From VAZQ01 sp035293945 (GTDB lineage: Bacteria > Pseudomonadota > Alphaproteobacteria > Rhizobiales > Xanthobacteraceae): a stretch of DNA of 64,000 nt. The stretch is from assembly GCA_035293945.1 (NCBI GenBank), contig DATGLV010000039.1, positions 1-64,000 of the forward strand, written 5' to 3'. The first letter of the stretch is position 1. Every line of letters starts with the position of its first letter. Below, in pieces: positions 42,763-51,514 of this stretch. The notes below the pieces were generated by a model. The model was not told the origin of the DNA. It ran no database searches and saw only the letters and a program-made list of their open reading frames with translations. Both the position numbers and the translations under genes were made by a program.

Positions 42763-43767
42763 ATGCAGCTCACGCAAGCGGGCCTGCCGCAGGCCGATAT
42801 TTCCGCCCGCGAGCCCATCGGAACCGTTCGTCACGACTGGACGCGGGCGGAAGTGCGCGCGTTGTTCGATTTGCCGTTTGCGGATCTGATGTTTGCGGCG
42901 CAGACCGTGCACCGGATGCATTTCGATCCGCATGCGGTGCAGATCTCGACGCTGTTGTCGATCAAGACCGGCGGTTGCCCGGAGGACTGCGCCTATTGCC
43001 CGCAGAGCGCGAGCTATGACACGGGCGTTGCCGCCCAGAAGCTCATGAGCTGCGACGCAGTGCTGGTGCAGGCAGAGGCCGCCAAGTCGGCGGGCGCGAG
43101 CCGCTTCTGCATGGGGGCGGCCTGGCGCTCGCCCAAGGATCGCGATCTCGACCAGGTCTGCGCCATGGTGGCGGGCGTCAAGGCGCTGGGGCTCGAGACC
43201 TGCGCGACGCTGGGCATGCTCAATGCGCAGCAGGCGGCGCGGCTCAGGAGCGCCGGCCTCGACTACTACAACCATAATCTCGATACCTCGCCCGACTATT
43301 ATGGCGAGATCATCACCACGCGTACCTACCAGGATCGGCTCGATACGCTCGCGCACGTGCGCGATGCCGGCATCAATGTCTGCTGCGGCGGCATCGTCGG
43401 CATGGGGGAGAGCGTCGATGACCGCGCCGGCATGATCGCTATCTTGGCGAGCCTGCCGGTGCACCCGGAGAGCGTGCCGATCAACATGCTGGTGCAGGTC
43501 GCCGGCACCCCGCTCGCCGGGCGCGAGGCGATCGATGGAATCGATTTTGTGCGCACCATTGCGGTCGCCCGCATCACCATGCCGAAGTCCATGGTGCGCC
43601 TCTCGGCCGGCCGCGAGGACATGAGCGCGGAAACGCAGGCGCTGTGCTTCCTGGCCGGCGCCAACTCGATCTTCTATGGCGCGAAGCTCCTCACCACGCC
43701 AAATCCGGCGCCCGATCGCGACCGCGCGTTGATGGACCGGCTCGGCCTCGTGCCGTTGCGGGGTTGA
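42763..43767 (+). CDS. bioB: Biotin synthase
   Basis: This is a radical SAM enzyme converting dethiobiotin to biotin. The 334-residue protein has the cluster motif CPEDCAYCPQ and the downstream motifs YYNHNLDTSPDYYG and CCGGIVGMGES, with the C-terminal Arg-containing KSMVRLSAGRE. The start at 42763 is 4 bases after the fdsA stop, so it may be co-transcribed with formate dehydrogenase. There is no obvious metabolic reason beyond iron-sulfur dependence. No other bio genes are nearby. Confidence 0.96.
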   Translation: MQLTQAGLPQADISAREPIGTVRHDWTRAEVRALFDLPFADLMFAAQTVHRMHFDPHAVQISTLLSIKTGGCPEDCAYCPQSASYDTGVAAQKLMSCDAVLVQAEAAKSAGASRFCMGAAWRSPKDRDLDQVCAMVAGVKALGLETCATLGMLNAQQAARLRSAGLDYYNHNLDTSPDYYGEIITTRTYQDRLDTLAHVRDAGINVCCGGIVGMGESVDDRAGMIAILASLPVHPESVPINMLVQVAGTPLAGREAIDGIDFVRTIAVARITMPKSMVRLSAGREDMSAETQALCFLAGANSIFYGAKLLTTPNPAPDRDRALMDRLGLVPLRG

Positions 43768-43839
43768 TTCCGCCGCGCCGGCAATCCGCGCCTCGGCGAG
43801 GTCAGGACATAGACAGCGGCCGAGCCCATATCGCCTCTC

Positions 43840-43857
43840 GGGACCATCTCTGGTCCC
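43840..43857 (+). terminator. Small hairpin after bioB, weak terminator candidate
   Basis: A perfect 7-bp stem (GGGACCA/TGGTCCC) with a 4-base loop starts 72 bases after the bioB stop. No T-run follows, so intrinsic termination is uncertain. The remaining sequence up to 44015 shows no other recognisable element. Confidence 0.3.
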
Positions 43858-44015
43858 TCCGGCCGCGCCGCGCACTCTTGCAGGCTACAAGTACCCGATC
43901 TGACGCAAAATGCCACTGTCCGCATCACCCCCATGCGGGACCTGCCTCTTGAACGTGACGCGGCGAGGGTCCAGGGTGCAAAGACACCGCAACCTCTGGA
44001 TTTCCCCCTCCGTTC

Positions 44016-44585
44016 ATGGCCGAACGTCGCCGCCGCCCCAGCTCATTTGAATGGTCGACGGCCGTCATCGGGGGAGTTTCACTAACCGCCGGAACGATCG
44101 TCTTCTTCCGCGACGGCACGCAGCGCTTCCTGGAAATTCTCACCCACGACCTCAACCTGTTCGGCAGCATGTTGCCCAAGATGGCGGCCGGCTGCCTGGT
44201 CAGCGCCTTCGTGACCCGCCTCTTGCCCCGGGAAGTTGTGGCGCGTCTGGTCGGCACCGAGTCGGGCCTCTTGGGCCTCCTCATCGCCACCGTAATGGGC
44301 GCCGCGCTGCCGGGAGGGCCACTGACCATCTATCCGGTCGCCGGCGCCTTCTTGGGGCTGGGCGCCGACGCCGGCACCGCGATTTCCTTCATCACCGCCT
44401 GGAACCTGCTCGGCTACAATCGCGCGCTGATCTGGGAGATGCCCTTCTTCGGCTCCGACTTTGTGTTCTGGCGGATTCTCGTCGCGCTGCCGCTGCCGTT
44501 TATCGCCGGGGCGCTGGCGCGTGGGGTATTGGGTCTGATCGCGGCCCGTGTGGCGACCCTCAAGCAGACCCTCAAGCAACAATAA
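44016..44585 (+). CDS. Half-size permease of the DUF318/YraQ-like type, first of two
   Basis: This is a 189-residue membrane protein with about four to five hydrophobic helices. The motif MGAALPGGPLTIYPV is typical of DUF318-type predicted permeases (ArsP/YraQ relatives), which normally have both halves in one chain. It aligns along most of its length with the next gene's product, for example ALPLPFIAGAL versus SIPLPFLAGLG at the ends. The two genes are 18 bases apart and probably make a heterodimer. Substrate unknown. Confidence 0.75.
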   Translation: MAERRRRPSSFEWSTAVIGGVSLTAGTIVFFRDGTQRFLEILTHDLNLFGSMLPKMAAGCLVSAFVTRLLPREVVARLVGTESGLLGLLIATVMGAALPGGPLTIYPVAGAFLGLGADAGTAISFITAWNLLGYNRALIWEMPFFGSDFVFWRILVALPLPFIAGALARGVLGLIAARVATLKQTLKQQ

Positions 44586-44603
44586 CCATCAAGCAACGGC
44601 GGC

Positions 44604-45107
44604 ATGAGTATCACCTTCCTGATCGTCAACATGCTCTTGTGGGTCCTGGTGGCCGTGCTCGCCCTGACGGCGGCGGTGCGCAGCAAGGCCCTGTTCCGCG
44701 AAGGCGCAAAGGAAGGCATCCGCGATTTCGTGATGCTGTTGCCGCGCATCATGATCGGAGTGGTCGGCTCGGGCTATATCGCGGCCGTGATGCCCGAGGA
44801 CCTGATCACCAAATGGATCGGACCCGGCACAGGAGTCATGGGCATCGCCATCGCGACGCTCGCCGGGGCCATCACGCCGGGAGGCGCCGTGGTCGGCTTC
44901 TCGGTCGGAGCGGCCGCGCTGAAGGGCGGTGGCGGTGCCCCGCAGGTCATCGCCTATACGACCGCCTGGTCGCTCTATGCGCTGACCCGTCTGATCAATT
45001 GGGAGGTCGCGATGATGCCGGCCAATGTGGTCTGGCTGCGCGCGGTGGTCTCGATCCCGTTGCCGTTTCTGGCCGGCCTCGGAGCTCTGCTCATCGGCAG
45101 GCCGTGA
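44604..45107 (+). CDS. Half-size permease of the DUF318/YraQ-like type, second of two
   Basis: This 167-residue membrane protein has the matching motif LAGAITPGGAVVGFSVG and a glycine-rich loop (ALKGGGGAPQ). An N-terminal helix (FLIVNMLLWVLVAVLALTA) precedes the shared core. Its homology to the preceding half suggests an ancient duplication kept as two genes, or a split of a fused permease. No metal-binding or arsenic-type Cys motifs were seen in either half. Confidence 0.75.
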   Translation: MSITFLIVNMLLWVLVAVLALTAAVRSKALFREGAKEGIRDFVMLLPRIMIGVVGSGYIAAVMPEDLITKWIGPGTGVMGIAIATLAGAITPGGAVVGFSVGAAALKGGGGAPQVIAYTTAWSLYALTRLINWEVAMMPANVVWLRAVVSIPLPFLAGLGALLIGRP

Positions 45108-45159
45108 GGTGGGCGGCGCTCTCCGATGGCGTTTTCGCACTACTTTGCCGCGGGCTGGG

Positions 45160-45272
45160 CGCTCCCTCTTCCCCGAGAAGAGAGTGGGGGTGAGGGGTCC
45201 AGATGTTGTTCGCCCGAATCCCTCACCGGGATTGCTTTGCAATCCGACCTCTCCCTTTGGGGAGCGGTGATC
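45160..45272. repeat. GC-rich intergenic repeat with internal hairpins
   Basis: The region combines CTCTTCCCCGAGAAGAG (a small hairpin), GTGAGGG and its inverse complement CCCTCAC, and two CTCCC-rich ends. It has the character of the conserved intergenic repeats of Bradyrhizobium-type genomes. It lies between the convergent half-permease and Crp-type genes and might help end transcription from both sides. Confidence 0.5.
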
Positions 45273-45307
45273 TTGTGGCACCGCGCGCTGGTTTTCGCGC
45301 CCCGCTT

Positions 45308-46000
45308 TCAGCGCTGCGCCTTGTCGATCAGGCCTGCGAGGCGCTTCGGATCGAGCAGAACCAGTGCGCCGCGGCGCTTCTCCAGCAACCCCGATCGCGC
45401 CAAGCTGTTGAGCTCGCGGGTCACCGCCTCGCGACGGGAGCTCACGCGCGCTGCGAGCTCCGCATGGGTGGGCGGTGGCGAGATCACGGAATGACGGCCG
45501 CCATTCAGTGCCGGACGCGCAAGGCGAAGCAATTCGGAATAGATGCGTGTCCTTACGTCCAGCGTGCCGAACTCGTTGACCCGATTGGCGAGCATGCGGA
45601 TTTGACCGGCGAGCAAGATCAGCAGCTGATCGCAGACATCGGGATGTTGATGCACGATATCGCGGAAAACCGGAGGCGCCATCTTGGCGACGATCGAATC
45701 CGTGACCGCCAGGATCGCGGCCGAGCGGGGCAGGGCGTCGATGGCCGCAAGCTCGCCGAAGAAGTCTCCGTCGCGAATGTCGCGCAGGATCGAGTCCTTG
45801 CCGGAGCTTGCTTGGATCAGCACCCGGACATGGCCTTGCACCACGAAGTAGAGATCGGCACTCTGGTCCTTGTAATCGAGGATCCATTCCTTGGCTTTGG
45901 CGCGGCGCCAAGCGCATTGGGTATCGAGCCGCCGGACGGCTGCCTCGGTGAGCGAACGAAACAACGGAATGCGTGCGAGCGTCTCGGTCTGTCGCGCCAT
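45308..46000 (-). CDS. Crp/Fnr-family transcriptional regulator
   Basis: This is a 230-residue regulator. The N-terminal cyclic-nucleotide-type beta-barrel has GDFFGELAAIDALPRSA, close to the Crp phosphate-binding cassette, with an Arg-Ser pair as in cAMP binders. The C-terminal helix-turn-helix has THAELAARVSSRREAVTREL. The N-terminus lacks Fnr-type cysteines apart from one in TQCAWRR, so it is probably a cAMP-responsive rather than an oxygen-sensing member. It is divergent, 55 bases away, from a class III cyclase gene that could make its ligand. Confidence 0.9.
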   Translation of the reverse strand: MARQTETLARIPLFRSLTEAAVRRLDTQCAWRRAKAKEWILDYKDQSADLYFVVQGHVRVLIQASSGKDSILRDIRDGDFFGELAAIDALPRSAAILAVTDSIVAKMAPPVFRDIVHQHPDVCDQLLILLAGQIRMLANRVNEFGTLDVRTRIYSELLRLARPALNGGRHSVISPPPTHAELAARVSSRREAVTRELNSLARSGLLEKRRGALVLLDPKRLAGLIDKAQR

Positions 46001-46055
46001 GGTTTCTTATGCGTCAATTCGCCTTGGAGCCATCACTCCGCGACTTTGAACCGCC

Positions 46056-47861
46056 ATGACGATCGGAATCAACCAGGTGGCCAGGCCAAGTCGAAAGATG
46101 CGGAGCCGGAATTGGCGCGTCAAGCTGCCGCCCGAACGTGCAGTCCGTTTGACGGCCGGGCTGATCATGTTCAGCTACGCGACCTGTCACCTCATCAGTC
46201 ATGCGACGGGATTCTTTCTCCTCAACGGCATCCAGGCGATCGGCCACGACATCATCCTGGCGCCGTGGCGGACGGAAACCGGGCTCTGGATTCTGTTAGG
46301 CGCATTCCTGACCCACCTGTTCCTCGGGCTGAAGGCGCTCTTTCGCCGGCGTCATCTGCGCATGCCGGCGATCGAAGCCTGGCAGCTTGGCCTCGGGCTC
46401 TCCATACCGCTGTTGCTCGCCCCGCATGTGACCGACGCCCGTCTCGCGGTGCTGCTCTATGGTGCGGAAGATTCCTACTATCGCGTGCTGTATCTGTTTT
46501 GGGTCACCGATCCGCTGGTCCAGCTGTCGCGTCAATTTGCGCTGCTGGTCGTGGTCTGGACCCACGGCTGCATCGGCATCCACATGTGGCTGCGCTATCG
46601 GGTGTGGTATCGGCGGTGGTTCCAAGCATTCGCGGCAGCCGCTCTGGCGCTGCCGGTGCTGGCGATCCTCGGCATCACCAATGCGGGCTGGGATACTATC
46701 CTGCGCGCCGCCGTCGAGCCGGGGTTTTCGGCGCTGCATGGTCCGCCGCCACCGGGCTCGCCGCACGCCGGCGTTCCGGCAGCGATCGCGGCACTCTATT
46801 TCAACCTGCAGCTCATCTATCTTGCAGTGCTCGCCGCAACCGTCATCCTGCGGACTCTGCGCAGCGCACGCGAGCAGCGCGGTGGTCGCATCGGCATTCA
46901 TTATCAGAGCGGTCAAACAATCACGGTGCCGCGCGGCTTCTCGATCCTGGAGGCAAGCCGATGGGCGGGAATTCCGCACGCGTCCGTCTGCGGCGGGCGG
47001 GGCCGTTGCTCGACGTGCCGGGTCAGGGTCGCGCGCGGCCTCGATCGGCTTGAGCCGCCGGCCGCGGCAGAGCTCGCGACCCTGAAGCGTGTTGCGGCTT
47101 CGGCCGGCGTGCGCCTTGCCTGCCAGGTGCGCCCGTCCTGTGATGTCAACGTGGCGATCTTGGTTTCCGCCGCGCGCTCACTCGACGGCCTCAGGGTGGA
47201 TTTGAGCGAAGGGCGGGAGCTCTTCGTCACCGCGCTCCACATTGACCTGCGCGAATCCATGCGGCTCGCCGCCGGCCGCTTGCCTTTCGATGCGATCTTC
47301 ATCGTCAATCGCTACATCGAAGCGACGACTGGTGCGATCCTCGCCCATCGTGGTCATGTCACCAGCGTGGCGGGCGACGGTATCATGAGCGTGTTCGGCC
47401 TCGACGGCGACGCCGCAGCCGCGGCGCGCGCAGCGCTGGCGGCGACCGGGGCAATTTGGCAGGCGATCGATCAGTTGAGCGCTGAGCTCGCCAGCGAGAT
47501 CTCCTCGCCGTTGCGCTTCGGTATTGGTGTGCATAGCGGGTTATCAGTGGTCGGAGCCATCGGATCCCCGGAGCACGCCTCGCTGCAGTTCCTCGGCGAT
47601 ACCGGCAATGTGGCGGCGCGCCTGCAGGCGCTGACCAAGGAAATGGCTTGCACCGCCATCGTCTCCCCGGCGACGCTCGCCGCCGCCGGCTGGCAGTCCC
47701 TGGCTTGGCGCCGCGCCGTGGTCGATATCCGCGGCGGCGATCCGGCCATGACAGTGTTCCTGATCGAGCGCCGCGAGCAACTTGCGGCCGATGTGTTCCG
47801 GCCAATCAAAACCGAATCCGGCCACCCGCTCAATGCACCGCCGCAGCTGCCCGCGGGATGA
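46056..47861 (+). CDS. Class III adenylate/guanylate cyclase with cytochrome-b-like membrane region and 2Fe-2S domain
   Basis: This is a 601-residue protein with three regions. Residues 28-265 have about six hydrophobic segments with His at 45, 49, 87, 124, 170 and 176 in membrane-type contexts (CHLISHATGFF, WTHGCIGIHMW), resembling haem-b-binding quinol oxidoreductase anchors. Residues 280-370 form a plant-type 2Fe-2S domain (Cys312, 318, 321, 356). Residues 385-580 form a class III cyclase with metal Asp397 and Asp441, GIGVHSGL and GDTGNVAARL. A redox or quinone signal controlling cAMP output is the natural reading. Haem binding is inferred. It overlaps the convergent kdgK 3' end by 32 bases. 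Confidence 0.88.
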   Translation: MTIGINQVARPSRKMRSRNWRVKLPPERAVRLTAGLIMFSYATCHLISHATGFFLLNGIQAIGHDIILAPWRTETGLWILLGAFLTHLFLGLKALFRRRHLRMPAIEAWQLGLGLSIPLLLAPHVTDARLAVLLYGAEDSYYRVLYLFWVTDPLVQLSRQFALLVVVWTHGCIGIHMWLRYRVWYRRWFQAFAAAALALPVLAILGITNAGWDTILRAAVEPGFSALHGPPPPGSPHAGVPAAIAALYFNLQLIYLAVLAATVILRTLRSAREQRGGRIGIHYQSGQTITVPRGFSILEASRWAGIPHASVCGGRGRCSTCRVRVARGLDRLEPPAAAELATLKRVAASAGVRLACQVRPSCDVNVAILVSAARSLDGLRVDLSEGRELFVTALHIDLRESMRLAAGRLPFDAIFIVNRYIEATTGAILAHRGHVTSVAGDGIMSVFGLDGDAAAAARAALAATGAIWQAIDQLSAELASEISSPLRFGIGVHSGLSVVGAIGSPEHASLQFLGDTGNVAARLQALTKEMACTAIVSPATLAAAGWQSLAWRRAVVDIRGGDPAMTVFLIERREQLAADVFRPIKTESGHPLNAPPQLPAG

Positions 47862-48756
47862 TGGCGCCGCGGTGGCGGATCACCTTGCCGGCTAGCGTAT
47901 GCGCGGCCGCGACTGCCGCAGCGGGTGCATCGCCGGCAAGTCGCGCTGCCAGATAGCCGGCGTTGAAACCGTCGCCGGCTGCGAGTGCGTCGACCGGCAC
48001 GACGACTTCCGGCACCGGAATGAACTCGCGGTTTCCCTGGCTCGCCGACAGCGCGCTGTTCGGGCCGTTCTTCACCACGATCTCCGCGATCCCGAAGGCT
48101 TGCAGCCGCTCGACGGTCGCCTCCGGGCTTGGGTCGCCCCACAACACCGCCTCGTCGTCATAGGTGGGCAGCGCGATGTCGACGCGTTTGAGCGCCTCCA
48201 TGAAAACCGTGCGGGTGCGGGCAAGATCGCCGCGCCAGCCGCGCGGCCGGAAGTTGCCGTCAAATGCGACCTTCGTGCCGTTCTGGCGCGCCGCTTCGAT
48301 CAAGGCGAGGAGACGGCCGAGGCCGGTGTTGGAATAGAGCGACAGCGTGATGCCGGAGAAATAGATGAGCTTGGCGGCCAAGATCGTGCCGGCAATCCGC
48401 TGCCAGTCCGGCAGCTCGAACAGCTCACGCGCCGGCGCCTCGCCGCGCCAAAAGCTGAAATGTTGCTTGCCGGCGCGATCGAGGTCGACGAGATAGAGAC
48501 CGGGCAGGCGTCCGTTCACCCGCAGGATCGCTTCGTTCCCCACGCCTTCGGCTGCAAGCAGCGCCAGGATGGCGTCGGAATAGGGATCATCCCCCAGCGC
48601 GGTTGCATAGGCGGTGCTGATGCCGGCGCGCGCCAGGTAGATCGCGGTGTTGAAGGTGTCGCCTCCGCACGCGACGGCAAAGCGACCATCGCCGCCGCGC
48701 GACAGCTCGATCATGACTTCGCCGATGCAGACCGCGCTGTAGCGGGGATCGTTCAT
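47830..48756 (-). CDS. kdgK: 2-keto-3-deoxygluconate kinase, PfkB family
   Basis: This is a 308-residue ribokinase-fold kinase. The N-terminal PfkB region has CGGDTFNTAIYLARAG, and the C-terminal signature VDALAAGDGFNAGYLAARL has catalytic Asp in AGDGF. KDG-kinase-type residues (SFWRGEAPAR) support phosphorylation of 2-keto-3-deoxygluconate in the Entner-Doudoroff/uronate route. 2-Keto-gluconate or another sugar acid is possible. No eda or dehydratase gene is adjacent. The nearest partner is a broken beta-propeller gene upstream. Confidence 0.87.
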   Translation of the reverse strand: MNDPRYSAVCIGEVMIELSRGGDGRFAVACGGDTFNTAIYLARAGISTAYATALGDDPYSDAILALLAAEGVGNEAILRVNGRLPGLYLVDLDRAGKQHFSFWRGEAPARELFELPDWQRIAGTILAAKLIYFSGITLSLYSNTGLGRLLALIEAARQNGTKVAFDGNFRPRGWRGDLARTRTVFMEALKRVDIALPTYDDEAVLWGDPSPEATVERLQAFGIAEIVVKNGPNSALSASQGNREFIPVPEVVVPVDALAAGDGFNAGYLAARLAGDAPAAAVAAAHTLAGKVIRHRGAIIPRAAAAVH

Positions 48757-48769
48757 GGAACCGCCTTGG

Positions 48770-49055
48770 ACGCGTTTGCCTGGTCAAATCCAGCGACTCG
48801 ACCCGGATGATCGAGGCGCCATGGTTGCTGCCGAGCCAATAACGTCGCCCGGCCGGTCGCGTTGTCTACGAACATATGCCGCATATTGGTCTCGCCGGGG
48901 AGTGGATATTCGATCGCCTCGCCGGTCTTAGGATTAAGCCGCACCACCCGGTCGGTGGTCATCCGGATGGTCCATATCCCGCCGTTCCGGTCCCAAACCA
49001 CGTTCTCCCGTTGCCGGGCTCGGGCGCAGACGCGCGCGCGATTGGCCGGCGAACC
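48770..49055 (-). pseudogene. Frameshifted fragment of a streptogramin-lyase/SMP-30-like beta-propeller gene
   Basis: The minus strand encodes NVVWDRNGGIWTIRMTTDRV and TGEAIEYPLPGETNMRHMF, blade sequences of the Vgb/SMP-30 beta-propeller group. Around 48845-48855 the family-like sequence jumps to another frame, where RRYWLGSNHGASIIRVESLD follows. The upstream part of the gene is absent, so this is a decayed C-terminal remnant. A sequencing error could explain the frameshift but not the missing N-terminal blades. Confidence 0.7.
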
Positions 49056-49171
49056 TAGGATTTCCCCGATTCGGTCGCAAGGACGAGCGGTCCGGCCTGA
49101 TGCGCTAGGGAGAATGCGCTTGGCGTTCGTTCGCCACGTTCCTATCTTAGCCGCGCCATTGGAGCAAACGA

Positions 49172-50230
49172 ATGTCAGACAAGATTCCCGTCACCGTGCT
49201 CACCGGCTACCTGGGTGCCGGCAAGACGACACTGCTCAACCGCATCCTGTCGGAACCGCACGGGCAGAAATACGCCGTGATCGTCAATGAATTCGGCGAG
49301 ATCGGCATCGACAACGACCTGGTGGTCGGCGCCGACGAGGAAGTGTTCGAGATGAACAACGGCTGCATCTGCTGCACCGTGCGCGGCGACCTCGTCCGCA
49401 TCATCGACGGCCTGATGCGCCGGAAAGGCAAGTTCGACGCCATCATCGTCGAGACAACGGGCCTTGCCGATCCGGCCCCGGTGGCGCAGACCTTCTTCGT
49501 CGACGAGAACGTGGGGCGCAAGACCAAGCTCGACGCGGTGGTGACGGTCGCCGACGCCAAATGGCTTCTGGACCGCCTGAAGGACGCGCCCGAGGCCAAG
49601 AACCAGATCGCATTTGCGGACGTCATCATCATCAACAAGACTGATCTCGTCTCTAAGGCTGAGCTCGAGGAGGTCGAAGCACGGGTGCGGGCGATTAATC
49701 CTTACGCCAAGCTGCACAAGACCGAGCGCTGTGCCGTGCCGCTGCCCGAGGTGCTCCACCGCAACGCCTTCGACCTCGATCGCATCCTCGACATCGAGCC
49801 TGAATTCCTCGAGGCCGGCGCGCACCACCATGGCCATCACCACGATCATGATCACCCGCATGGTCATGAGAACGACCATGATCATGCGCACGCGCATGAT
49901 CACGACGGTGGCGGCTTGAAGCATTATCATGATGAGGACATGCAGTCGGTCTCGCTCAAGACGGAGGCGCCGCTCGATCCCGACAAGTTCTTCCCATGGG
50001 TGCAGACCCTGGTGCAGGAGGAGGGCCAGAACATCCTGCGCTGCAAGGGCATTCTGTCCTTCAAGAGCGACCCCAATCGCTTCGTCTTCCAGGGCGTGCA
50101 CATGATCCTTGACGGCGACCACCAACGCGAGTGGAGGGACGATGAAGAGCGGGTGAGCCGCATCGTGTTCATCGGCCGCAAATTGCCGGAGGAGAAGATA
50201 CGTACAGGGTTCACGAGCTGCGTGGCTTGA
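49172..50230 (+). CDS. CobW-family GTPase metallochaperone with His-rich loop
   Basis: This is a 352-residue G3E GTPase (CobW/Zng1 group). It has the P-loop GYLGAGKTT, the metal motif CICC in NNGCICCTVRGD, the Glu-containing VNEFGEIGID, the base motif NKTD and the CobW C-terminal domain. A loop at about residues 220-260 contains 17 His residues interleaved with Asp (for example HHHDHDHPHGH). This suggests metal buffering, probably zinc. An in-frame overlap leads to the WD40 gene. A Zur-type site was not seen upstream. Confidence 0.93.
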   Translation: MSDKIPVTVLTGYLGAGKTTLLNRILSEPHGQKYAVIVNEFGEIGIDNDLVVGADEEVFEMNNGCICCTVRGDLVRIIDGLMRRKGKFDAIIVETTGLADPAPVAQTFFVDENVGRKTKLDAVVTVADAKWLLDRLKDAPEAKNQIAFADVIIINKTDLVSKAELEEVEARVRAINPYAKLHKTERCAVPLPEVLHRNAFDLDRILDIEPEFLEAGAHHHGHHHDHDHPHGHENDHDHAHAHDHDGGGLKHYHDEDMQSVSLKTEAPLDPDKFFPWVQTLVQEEGQNILRCKGILSFKSDPNRFVFQGVHMILDGDHQREWRDDEERVSRIVFIGRKLPEEKIRTGFTSCVA

Positions 50231-51264
50231 GCGACGCCACACCCATGGCGCAAGCTCCTCCCGAAACCCCGTCCGTGATCGAGCGAACGCGGCTCTGTCG
50301 CGCCGATGGCGCTGTGGTGGCAGTGTATTTTCTGCAGCGCACGGCGGCATTCGTGCTCGGCGACGAGGCGCTGTGGATGGTGCGCGACGGCGCAGGCACC
50401 CGCATCGCGGTGCACGGCGGCGCCATTCTGGATGCGGCTGCCGACGGCGAGCGCATCATCACGGGCGGCGATGACGGCAAGGTGGTGGCGACCGATGCGG
50501 CCGGCGCAAGTCATACGATTGCGACGGATGTCCGCCGCCGCTGGATCGACCATGTGGCGCTGGCGCCGGGTGGCGCAATCGCCTGGTCTGCCGGCAAGGA
50601 AGCCCATGTCCATACCGATATGCGTTCCGTCAAGGGCGCCAAGCACGTATTCGAGGCGCCCTCGACGGTCGGGGCGCTTGCCTTCGCGCCAAAGGGACTT
50701 CGCCTCGCCGTCGCCCACTACAACGGCGCCTCGCTCTGGTTTCCCAATGCCGCCCGAGCGGAGCCGGAAACACTTATCTGGCGCGGCTCGCACCTGGCGG
50801 CGACCTTCAGTCCAGACGGACGCTTTCTGGTCACCTCGATGCAGGAGCCGGCGCTGCACGGTTGGCGGCTTGCCGACCGCCAGGACATGCGGATGCAGGG
50901 CTATGCGGCCCGCGTTCGCTCGCTCGACTGGACCGCGGACGGCAAGTGGCTTGCAAGCTCGGGCTCAACCCAGCTGATCTTGTGGCCTTTCCAGGCGAAG
51001 TCCGGCCCGATGGGCAAGACCCCGCAAATGCTCGCGCCCACCGAGACTCAGGTCGAGAAGGTAGCCTGTCATCCGCGGGAGAGCGTGGTAGCGGTCGGCT
51101 ATGCGGATGGCCTCGTCCTGATCGTTCGCTTGCCTGACGGCGCCGAGATACTGGCGCGCAAGCCGAGCGGTACCCCGGTGACGGCGCTCGCCTGGAGCGG
51201 TGACGGCGCCCTGCTGGCTTTCGGCACCGAGGATGGCGATGCCGGCGTGATTGATCTTGCGTGA
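50227..51264 (+). CDS. WD40-repeat protein paired with CobW
   Basis: This is a 345-residue beta-propeller of about seven WD-type blades (for example VRSLDWTADGKWLASSGSTQ and VTALAWSGDGALLAFGTEDG). It has no signal peptide and no membrane segment, so it acts in the cytoplasm. The TTG at 50227 overlaps the cobW stop. The ATG at 50245 is the conservative alternative. Tight coupling to cobW suggests a scaffold or metal-transfer partner. The partner's identity is unknown. Confidence 0.82.
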   Translation: MSDATPMAQAPPETPSVIERTRLCRADGAVVAVYFLQRTAAFVLGDEALWMVRDGAGTRIAVHGGAILDAAADGERIITGGDDGKVVATDAAGASHTIATDVRRRWIDHVALAPGGAIAWSAGKEAHVHTDMRSVKGAKHVFEAPSTVGALAFAPKGLRLAVAHYNGASLWFPNAARAEPETLIWRGSHLAATFSPDGRFLVTSMQEPALHGWRLADRQDMRMQGYAARVRSLDWTADGKWLASSGSTQLILWPFQAKSGPMGKTPQMLAPTETQVEKVACHPRESVVAVGYADGLVLIVRLPDGAEILARKPSGTPVTALAWSGDGALLAFGTEDGDAGVIDLA

Positions 51265-51275
51265 GCGCGGGCCGA

Positions 51276-51295
51276 ATGATGCGTCGGCGCATCAT
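51276..51295 (+). terminator. Perfect 8-bp hairpin after the WD40 gene
   Basis: ATGATGCG and CGCATCAT pair around a TCGG loop, starting 12 bases after the WD40 stop. There is no T-tract, so its role as terminator is likely only by position. The following bases to 51514 are AT-rich (51400-51460) and probably hold the promoter of the response regulator, but no consensus boxes stand out. Confidence 0.4.
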
Positions 51296-51514
51296 GGCCA
51301 CTTCGCGGCATTGCCGTGGAACGATCGCAAAATGTGGCGGAGCGGCGACGGTTTGTTGATTGAAACCATGCCGTTGACAAGGATTGGTGCCAAAGTTTGG
51401 CATCGCGGTACCGAAAATCCGAATCGATTAAAAATTCTTTGCTTTTGAAAAGTTCCATCACTTGCTAGCGTCCCGGCGGGGTTCTGGGGCGGGCCGGGAC
51501 GGGGCGCTACAAAC

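Noticed and set aside
46001..46055. Crp/Fnr box between the Crp-type gene and the cyclase
   Set aside because: No TTGAT-N4-ATCAA or TGTGA-N6-TCACA dyad could be found in these 55 bases.
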